DNA of 20,327 bases from Phallusia fumigata (lineage: Eukaryota; Chordata; Ascidiacea; Phlebobranchia; Ascidiidae). The DNA is taken from NCBI GenBank assembly GCA_008931825.1, contig QXVZ01001176.1, forward strand, positions 1 through 20,327, written 5' to 3'. Under the pieces are notes generated by a model that saw only the letters and a list, made by a program, of their open reading frames with translations, did no database searches and was not told the DNA's origin. The first letter of the stretch is position 1. The number at the start of each line of letters is the position of its first letter. Below, one piece after another: positions 1 through 7,695 of the stretch. A program made the position numbers and the translations under genes.

Positions 1-96
1 ATAGTAAAATGGGCCAAAGCTCTCAGCTAATGCTTTGTCATAATTTTAAAAAAATCTTACTTTGGTGATTGACAGTAAAATGCTAAATGTTTGTAC

Positions 97-200
97 CAGG
101 GGTCGGCAACCTTTGGCCCACCAAGCAAAGTTATTTAGACTGCAGCCCATTTCCAAGCGTTCTATGAAAAACTATCCTATAGAAAATTATACTTTATGCT
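97..200. mobile_element. hAT-like transposon end (fragment) in a USP39 intron
   Basis: The stretch beginning CAGGGGTCGGCAACCTTTGG at 97 has the form of the terminal inverted repeat of animal hAT DNA transposons (CAGxGGTC/TxxCAACC type). I found no matching inverted end downstream, no open frame and no clear target duplication, so it is a one-ended or decayed remnant. The right limit given is arbitrary. The rest of 1-495 is AT-rich USP39 intron ending in the acceptor TTTTTGCTAG at 495. Confidence 0.45.
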
Positions 201-495
201 GGGTAGGAACAAAGCTATGAATTACTGTGCCCAACTTTATTTATGTGTGTGTGAATAAAGGTTTTGTTCCATTATAGTCTTTGTCTTTGCCTCACAAACA
301 CTCCACACTGATAAATACAAATAAAATAACTGTGTTCTAGTGTTTACAAATTGGTACAGCCTGCTAGGACCTTGCTGATCTTGGTTTCAGGTCGTGACTA
401 AATAAGGTTGTTTATATGATCATTACAAAAACAACTACTGTTTGTCAAATTTACCATTCGACCATTTTATTGAACTTTTTGTGTGTTTTTGCTAG

Positions 496-2249
496 TCGGA
501 TGATCAAAAAAAGGAGCTGCTAACCACTGAGGAGTACCAAGAAAATATGACAAAGACTCCATTTCTTTACTTGGCTCTAGATCTGCCAGCTGCTCCACTG
601 TACAAAGATGAATTGGAACACAACATCATCCCTCAGATACCCCTGTCTACATTACTAGCTAAATTCAATGGGCTGGTTGAGAAAGTGAGTCATTTCCTCC
701 TAGAGAGGGGTTAGTTTGTGTTTATTGAAAGTGGTGCACAATTTTTTTGTAATCAATTTAAATAAAGTCATCTATCTATGATGCCCAAAGACATTTTTCA
801 AGCAGATTTTGTCCTATTTTGTTTTCTGGCAATAACAGACATGCTAGTTTTGCATGTCCTGGTGCAGTTATATTCCTTAGGCACTGTCTGTATACAATTG
901 CATTGACAAAAACTAAAATAAAGATGCTGAATTCTCCCGCTAATCACCAATTGCATAAGAAGTTTTAAGGGGAGGATGTCTGTAACACTTAGGCAGAATA
1001 GTTTTAAGAAAAATGATGTCATCTGTTGTGTAGGAGTACAAAGGAAAACGGGATTCAACAATGAAGAGGTTTGAGCTTACACGTCTGCCACCATTTTTGA
1101 TATTTTACATCAAGCGCTTCACCAGAAACTTGTTTTTCACTGAGAAGAACCCAACCATTGTCAACTTTCCAGTCAAGTATGAATGCTGTCTTGCTTTTAA
1201 TGTCAAACTGAAAACCCCTTTCAGATGCCACTGACTGGTTTGTGTATAGCTGACCAAAGAAATGTATAGCTTAAATATCTGGCCTATTTTTCCACAATTT
1301 TAGGTTATTTTAAAAATTTGTTCTATGCCTTCCTTATTGAAGTTTAAATGTTTTTATGCCCTGTTTTGTAAGCAGAAGCAAGAAATTTGGCAATCTGTAT
1401 TCCTGAGTTTGATACTTAACAGTTCAGAAAACGGGTACAAAAACATTGTAATGCAGTAAAGATAAGAAAGTTTAACCTAGTTGTAACATACTGGTAAAAA
1501 CAAGGTTCCAAAAAAGTAGAATTGCTCATTATGCAACCAAACTATGTTTTACTTTGTGCAGAAATATAGACCTTGAGGAATTAATTGCTGCTGATGCCAA
1601 TGTGCCAAACACATGTTACGATCTGGTAGCAAACATTGTCCATGATGGTGATCCCAATGAAGGCAAGGGTTCTTACAGAGCTCACGTTTTGCATCCTGTA
1701 AGCTTGATACGATTTGAACGTTGGACTTTGGTTAATGTCGCAAGCAACTTTGTTTAGTTCGGTTAATCAAAATCATTAAGGAATTGGAATTAAATTTTTT
1801 GTATCATGTAGAATTGTATCACACTTCGTAAGTCGTGCGCAAAAATGGAAGGAATTATGGACCACGTTTTACATTAGGTGCTTCGTAGACCAAAATTAAG
1901 CTACAGACGTGAATATACATTGCATTGATTTTACGGCTCGGCTAATTGCAGGGGATTTACCACCTGTGGCCCAATAAAACTGTTCATGAAAATGTAAAAA
2001 AATGCGTTTGTTACTAAGTAGCAACATGCGACACCAGCTTAACAGCTTCGGCCCAACCCTACTTGTTGGTATTACTTTCGCTGAACTTTGCAGGGATCTA
2101 AGCTGTGGTACGAACTTCAGGACTTGCACGTATCTGACATACTCCCGCAGATGATCACGCTCTCGGAAGCCTACATTCAAATTTGGGCTTTGAGGACGGA
2201 TGACAAAAAGAGTGGTGCTGACAAAGCGACCAAGATGGAAACACAATAA
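496..2249 (+). CDS. USP39: USP39 (inactive ubiquitin-protease-like splicing factor), last four exons seen
   Basis: Exons are 496-684, 1034-1176, 1562-1697 and 2094-2249 (stop TAA 2247-2249); phases 0, 2 and 0 agree at the three joins, giving 207 residues. They read as the C-terminal USP fold of USP39/Sad1: APLYKDELE, LAKFNGL, KRFELTRLPPFLIFYIKRF, EKNPTIVNFP, YDLVANIVHDG, HVLHP, KLWYELQDL, DILPQMITLSEAYIQIW. From family knowledge, USP39 is a nuclear U4/U6.U5 tri-snRNP protein needed for pre-mRNA splicing and has no protease activity. The sequence agrees: where active USPs have Gly-His-Tyr in the His box, this exon reads Gly-Ser-Tyr (KGSYRAHV, exon 1562-1697). The zinc-finger domain and pseudo-Cys box lie left of the window. 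The three internal introns are 349, 385 and 396 bases and I see no gene in them. Identification is near certain. Confidence 0.95.
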
Positions 2250-2275
2250 CATTTTTAAGAACACTTGTCGTTACT

Positions 2276-2281
2276 AATAAA
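2276..2281 (+). promoter_or_regulatory. Polyadenylation signal AATAAA of USP39
   Basis: A canonical AATAAA hexamer lies 27 bases after the USP39 stop codon, giving a very short 3' UTR, as expected in a compact genome. Confidence 0.6.
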
Positions 2282-3104
2282 ATGCAAAATACAGATTGTG
2301 ATGGTCATCTTGGCACCAAGGGTAGCAGTACACCGCGAAAATTATTGAAAGGTACTGTATATTGTTGAACGGTGCATGCACAACTTACGTACCGTTTCCT
2401 ATTCTTGACGATAGATAGCAGTACGGTACGCACAACTCTAAACGTACCATACTTGCTCTTCACTTAGTTTGGTTTGCCTCTCATTTAAAGGGTTGAAGTC
2501 GTCAAATGCAGTTTTAGCTAGTACATTATCGTGTGTTATTGCTCACTGTTGTAAGCGCCATTCAATGTATTGATGGTACGCAAGGCTGACAGTTAAACCT
2601 CAGACGAACCGCTTTTCATGTGCAGTGTAACGTTCCTACGCGTAACCTCCGCATGAAAACAGCGCACAGCCCCACGCAGTTGCTGTCCGTGATAAATCAC
2701 CATTAATGTAAGCAAGCCATAAGCTGCATTTATCCGGAAAGCAATAGATGTCGGAAGAGTGATTCATTGTGAATTGATGTTGTGATTTGTGAGTCAGTTA
2801 AGGNAATCTTCAAACTTAAACCATTAACTATTACAAATTTTGGACAATGTTGGAAATATTGTACTTTTTTTTCTCTGTTGTATAATGAACCAGCAGCTCT
2901 ATGCTGGAGTACAAATGTAATTTAGTGTTGTATAGACATGACTTTAATATGACACATTGTCAAATTTTTGGACTTTTAGTCCTGTGCACTTAACTTGTTC
3001 ACATACCGAACAAAATTTAGCAATTGTGAAAGTAGATTTGGGTTAAGATCTGTTTACCTTTGGTAATGTGTGGACATTCACAAACATCGGTTTACAGATC
3101 TAAG
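2282..3104. other. Intergenic region, possible promoter and 5' exon(s) of the ASB gene
   Basis: No coding exon could be supported here. The stretch 2380-2720 has clearly more CpG than its surroundings and holds four copies of CGTACC or its complement GGTACG (2388, 2425, 2443, 2575). The downstream ASB exon begins in mid-codon, so at least one upstream coding exon must exist. The candidate ATG frames I tried (for example 2652 and 2888) do not end at a donor in the needed phase. Base 2804 is an n, so a small sequence error could be hiding the exon. Confidence 0.4.
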
Positions 3105-3998
3105 AAACATTTTTGTCATTCCTTGATGCTGTCGACATATCAGGAAAAACACCATTATATAATGCGTGTTGGACTGGAAGTTCGGTTTGCTGTGGTATGC
3201 TTCTAAAAGCTGGTGCCAGTCCTTATTCTGTTGGTCTATCAAGCTTGCAAGTTGCTGTTGAAAAAGGTAAACAAAAGGCTACAAAATACATTGCTTAATA
3301 TTTCATGACCGCCTATTTTTGTTTAGGTCATTGCAAGTGTGTGATTGAACTTGTAAAAGCCCAGGCCAGAGAGAAATTCACAAGGGGATTTTACACACAA
3401 TCAACTTCAGATACGTTACATGCAACTACGAATCGTGTATTGCAAGGTTTGTGTGCACAAGACACTGACTGTGAAAATTAAGGACTTCCTTTGTCAATCA
3501 TGTCCAAATACTATTATTTTCTGTGTCTAATGATTGTATTGTTTCATTTTTTCTATGAACAGATCTTTTGGTATAATGCACATGACAAATACAAAATTTC
3601 AGTAACAGGTATTGGCATAACACTATCATTTTGCAGAAAATTTAGTTTGGAAAAATTCACTGCATGTTGCAGCTGGTGCAGGAAACGAGGCAATGATTCA
3701 AACATTGCTCAGTTTGGGTGCTTCTCCATACACAAAAAATGGAAAACACATGACCCCTAAGGAACAGGCAGTTCTATTTTCTGGGTGCTATGAGACATTG
3801 CACCATGCAGAAAGTTGGTAAAAGTTTTATAAAAGTAGTACCATTAATTCTAAATTATCAATTTTCTTTTTGTCAGCAAACCCACGATCACTAATGGCAG
3901 CCTGCAGACTTGTTTTGCTTTACCACAAGCCCATGTACCAGTCCAACAAATTAAAAATTCCAAACACATTGGAACAATACCTCAATTGGGAGCTTTAG
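3105..3998 (+). CDS. Ankyrin-repeat SOCS-box (ASB-like) protein, 3' exons
   Basis: Exons are 3105-3266, 3327-3446, 3637-3813 and 3877-3998 (stop TAG 3996-3998). The three joins share phase 1, giving 192 residues. Two clear ankyrin repeats are visible: DISGKTPLYNACWTG...LLKAGASPY in the first exon and NSLHVAAGAGNEAM...LLSLGASPY in the third. Weaker repeat remnants lie between them. The last exon is a SOCS box: its BC box SLMAACRLVL fits SLxxxCxxxL (Elongin B/C binding), and it ends LKIPNTLEQYL, where LKIP takes the place of the usual LPLP Cullin-5 box. Known role of the family: substrate receptor of Cullin-5-Elongin-SOCS E3 ubiquitin ligases; the substrate cannot be told. The first acceptor is uncertain. 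AG at 3103-3104 is used because CAG at 3095-3097 would put TAA in frame; CAG just before GAAAAACACC (about 3142) is an alternative. I cannot assign it to a particular ASB member. Confidence 0.8.
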
Positions 3999-4019
3999 GT
4001 CTAGCAGGGAAATTGTGCC

Positions 4020-4025
4020 AATACA
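4020..4025 (+). promoter_or_regulatory. Possible variant polyadenylation signal (AATACA) of the ASB gene
   Basis: No AATAAA follows the ASB stop codon before the facing IMPA gene begins. AATACA, a known weak variant, lies 22 bases after the stop. On the other strand GATAAA (+ strand TTTATC, 4046-4051) lies just after the IMPA stop. Both are weak calls. Confidence 0.25.
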
Positions 4026-4054
4026 ATGCACAGATAGCAAAGACATTTATCAAA

Positions 4055-5647
4055 TTAATCTCTAGGTAAGCGTTTGTGAATTAGTTTTGATGACAAAGCT
4101 GAAGCAATACTGCTGTTACACGCTGCCACTATCCGACGTGCCATCAGATCCAATTCACCACCTGTTTAAGCATAACACTTTAACGACTGGCCATGCCAAG
4201 AAAATCAATTAAAAAACTTGCCTTCTGTGTCTACAGAAACACCACCAGCCTCATCCAGAATGAGTGATGCAGCACAGTAATCCCAGCAATGGATGCCAAA
4301 TTCAAAGTATGCTTCAGCCTGCCCAGAGGCAACTGCACAAATATTCAGTGCTGCTGATCCCATGCAATGAATTCTGTCAAAATTTAGTGACTTGTTTATG
4401 CACCAAGATGAAATAAAGCAAGGTTGCACTTACGTATGAACTGGTGTTGATATAATTGATCTAAGATTTTCGAAAACAAAATCCAAACTCTCTTGATCAC
4501 GTGCTGATCCAAATTCCGCCAATATTAGTGACTTTTTTATATCTGTGTGAAAATTCGCAAATAATCATACAGCTACAACCATTTATTATAGTATTGAAAC
4601 CATTTTTGTTACATGATATCACTTACCAGTTTCATTGGAAACTTTCAAAGGTTGACCATTACAAAATGCACCATGTCCTTTGATGGCAGTGTACATTTGG
4701 CCTGAAACTGCATTGTACACTATTCCTAGAGTCCTTTCTTTATTGACACAGAATCCTAGACATACAGCAACATATGGAAACCTGGTTAAATATTGTTTTT
4801 AAATGCCATGGAGAAATATTTAGTACTCCACAAATGTGTTATGAATTTCACCAGCACCTGTGTACAAAGTTTGTGGTGCCATCAACAGGATCTACAATCC
4901 AAGTTGGTTCATCAGTTAGGTCACACTTAAGACCCTCAGCAACAGATTCTTCTCCGATAAATCTAAGCAACATTTTTTAACAGAATCCAATACTTATTAA
5001 AACAACTGTATTGCATGTTTATCTCGGGTATGGAAAAACAATGCTTGACTGCATTGTACTGAGAAGCTACCTGCCGTAGTGCAATTCTGTTGAATCGATT
5101 TTTTTATTAAATCTTTAAGATATACGAGTACTTTTTAATTGGTTTAACATTGTTCCTTCTGTTAATAGAATGTACCTTTCAAACAGAAGGTTTTGAAAAA
5201 CTTAGGCCATTCTTGTAACTTGTTTAGCACTTATATACATAGATAGAGTAGCAAAGTTAAATAGTAGTAAAGCACACCATTTATTTAAGAAGCGATTAAT
5301 GCATTTTCCGTGCGGTTGACTGAAATGTCAATAAGAATTGGTTTGCACATTACATAATTGTTATAGGTATGTTTACTTGTGTTTTGGGTAACATTCCTTT
5401 ATGGCATGGATGATCAATGCTTCCACTTGCTGATCAGTTTCAGTGACCAGGTCTGTGTTGCAGGACTTGGTTTGAATATTTTTGTTTTGCAAAATTGCTG
5501 CTTGTATTTTCTGAGACACAGAGATGACTTAAAAATGGAAATAATTTATTGCAGAAAAAAAACAAAAATGTTTACTTCGCCTGCTTTTCGAGCTAAGTCG
5601 GTTCCAAAGGCCAGAATCTCATCTAATGATTCTTTGCTGTATGTCAT
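4055..5647 (-). CDS. IMPA1: Inositol monophosphatase (IMPA1-type), complete, 7 exons
   Basis: Exons in transcription order: 5647-5576, 5510-5377, 4962-4858, 4781-4627, 4542-4434, 4373-4222 and 4161-4055. They total 834 nt and code for 277 residues, equal to human IMPA1. A TAG lies in frame four codons before the ATG at 5647-5645, which fixes the start. The enzyme hydrolyses myo-inositol monophosphates to free inositol using Mg2+, is lithium-sensitive, and acts in the cytosol to feed phosphoinositide signalling. Metal and substrate motifs are all present: GEES (about residues 72-75), [12 protein letters not shown] (90-101), and IHCWDYCAA (219-227), where Trp-Asp is the third metal motif. The C-terminus carries [10 protein letters not shown]. 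Introns are 60 to 414 bases. The junction between exons 6 and 7 uses a GC donor. The neighbour at its 3' end is the convergent ASB gene; at its 5' end is the divergent JIP gene. No key residue appears lost, so it should be active. Confidence 0.96.
4162..4221 (-). other. GC-AG intron (60 nt) in IMPA
   Basis: Read on the minus strand, exon 6 ends ...GAAG and the intron begins GCAAGT and ends AAACAG. Only this cut keeps the frame and restores ...[14 protein letters not shown], which matches the IMPA family. The nearby GT (GCAA|GTTTTT) leads to a stop within three codons. AAG|GCAAGT is the usual consensus of GC donors. Confidence 0.88.
5155..5190. repeat. Small hairpin in the long IMPA intron
   Basis: CCTTCTGTT (5155-5163) and AACAGAAGG (5182-5190) form a perfect 9-bp inverted repeat with an 18-base loop, inside the 414-base intron between IMPA exons 2 and 3. 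Function unknown; such short repeats also arise by chance. Confidence 0.35.
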
Positions 5648-6949
5648 GATGCACAACTACAACCAATGTTCTAATTTTTTTGGCAACTTCTAGTTTTATA
5701 ATAAATTTTTCGTGTTATTTTTTACTGGCGATTTGGTAACTTTTTAAAAAGAACAAAAATAAAAATTACTTTGTAATCTTTCCACAATATTCTTTTAGAA
5801 ACTGCCTGTACCAAATGTATTCTGCGGCAAACCTTTGGATCACCAAAGTCCAAGCTTTGTAATTGAAGCCGGTTTTCCACTTTTTAAACAAACCTGGGAA
5901 GTTGCGTGACGTACCTTGTGGGAAATACCCCAACTAGGTGGTTGATTTGTCTGGCCATTTACATGGGTTTATTCTGTCATAAACGGCAGAAAACAAATGC
6001 TTGTAGTTTTACCGAATATTTAGTTGACGCTGGGTCCCAGACTCACCGCTAAAGTTTACCTTTTTACAGAAAAAAACTATAAAATACGTGTGAATATTTA
6101 TAATGTATGTCTTTTTAGCGAAGATCGCTGGACGCAAAGTCGCAAACAGAACCCAAAAGTCGATGCCGGATATGTGTTTGAAGAATCGTTTACCTTAACA
6201 GCAAAGCACATTAATTAATGTAAAAAGATTGTCCCGCTTATCATTCAATTTTATCCATACCCATTGCATATTCGGTTCAAATTCTCAAGAATATATTACA
6301 GCGCCATCGATTGATCGATCTGCTGCCTGTGCCTGCAGTGAACGCAACGTCTCGCACTGCAAAACGAGAAGTGTCACCTTGTTGTATAGGAGGATTGGAG
6401 TGTAAATGGTTCCTCAAAATTAACTACAGATAGGCAAGCTACATAAAGTAAAAGATACTGGTTTATAAAATTAAACACAAGATTGAACTTACATTAAAAA
6501 GATGAATGTGACCCTAAATCTTAATTGTCAGTTAATGGTTAGGAGTTAGGACAGAACTGAGTCTTGGTACTGTCTGTTGTCCTGGTGCGATTTTATTTTT
6601 TGTTTCATTTAGGGACTTAGTTTGATACAATCATTGGGATTCCATTTGTTTACAACTATAGTGCGTCACTTTTCTGTCAAAAAGTTTAATGATGGTTTAC
6701 CCCAATTGATTCAATGTATTTACTACACTGTCCACTGTTTTGTAAGATTTTTATGCACTGCAAAGTACACTGTACACTCTAAACATTGACTTTGCCACAT
6801 TTACTTACATGTCACTGATAAATTCTATCCTTATAAATGTATTGCAGGTTGGTTGTTCAGTAAAATAACTACTGTATATATTCGGGGCATGCTTTTATGT
6901 GCTATTTCAAAAAGTCAACATTTTGTTTGATTAAAGAAAGATTTGGGTA
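5648..6949. other. Divergent intergenic region between IMPA and JIP
   Basis: The two genes are transcribed away from each other, so this 1.3 kb must hold both promoters and both 5' UTRs. I see no convincing TATA box or coding exon. A more CpG-containing patch at about 6300-6380 includes a palindromic ATCGATTGATCGAT-like stretch. A short open frame at about 6118-6218, preceded by CTTTTTAG, has no recognisable family features. Just before the JIP ATG a T-rich run is followed by AG at 6935-6936 and 6939-6940. This could be an ordinary acceptor of a non-coding 5' exon or, in a tunicate, a spliced-leader acceptor. Confidence 0.5.
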
Positions 6950-7695
6950 ATGATAATGAGTGAAGAAAGTGAGATTGTTTATGGAACAAACGATGGCAGA
7001 ACTGGCCTATCATCTGAAAAGGTAGGAACCACAAATAACATACATTGTATGTAACCCTTACAAAACAAAATGTGTTAAAGTTTTGCCAAGTAATTTTTTT
7101 TCCTTGTTTGGTAGCCTAATCTGGTATACTTGTGCCTTTAAAAGCTTCCTAGTCCAGAATTGCCAGTTCAGGTATGAGAAACATAGTTTAATGTTGTGCG
7201 TATTTAAGTGTTGTGTTTGTTTAATGTGATGTTTGCACTGTTGCCAAAAATGCCATTCTTTCCTTGTTGCAAAAAATACTATCTGATAAATTTTTGAAGC
7301 ACTAATCATGTAAAAACGATTTAAAACTAATATCATGGAATTATCACAGAGTTAAGTAATAAATTATTTTTCCATACTGTAGTGCAAAAATCAGACTAAA
7401 GGAGGATTTCTATTGAAAATATGCCACAGGATTTATTGGCTTACCCCTGATATGTGATTTGCAACACAACATATGATTCTAATGTTGGCTGGTATTTCAC
7501 AGTGCCAATCTTGAAAGTAAACATCAGGAGTGTTTTTTTGTTATTTTGCATGTTAGGTCCAAGCTATGGCAAACAGTGTTTATGGGGAGTTTAAGAGAAT
7601 GATGACTATATATGGTGAAGATGTGATCAAGGACCTGATGCCTCTGATTGTAACTATTTTGGAAACCATGGATCGTTCAATGACAGAATGTAATG
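6950..7695 (+). CDS. JIP exons 1-2: start and RH1 domain
   Basis: Exon 1 (6950-7021) codes for 24 residues beginning [12 protein letters not shown]. Exon 2 (7557-7695; residues 25-70) carries the RH1 homology: [10 protein letters not shown]...[19 protein letters not shown], the helical segment that in JIP3/JIP4 and RILP-family proteins binds motor light chains such as dynein LIC. The intron between them (535 bases) and the next (427 bases) are AT-rich with nothing else recognisable. Confidence 0.93.

Noticed and set aside
1896-2264. 122-codon open frame on the minus strand
   Set aside because: It overlaps the last USP39 exon on the opposite strand; USP39 homology and phase explain this DNA.
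4374-4433. Possible in-frame retention of the 60-nt IMPA intron
   Set aside because: With the true upstream frame the retained sequence reads ACG TAA, a stop at once, so retention is not productive.
6024-6218. Short open stretch upstream of JIP (DRWTQSRKQNPKVDAGYVFEE...), preceded by CTTTTTAG
   Set aside because: It does look slightly exon-like, but there is no family motif, no fitting partner exon and no ATG that fits. Kept only as a remark in the intergenic entry.
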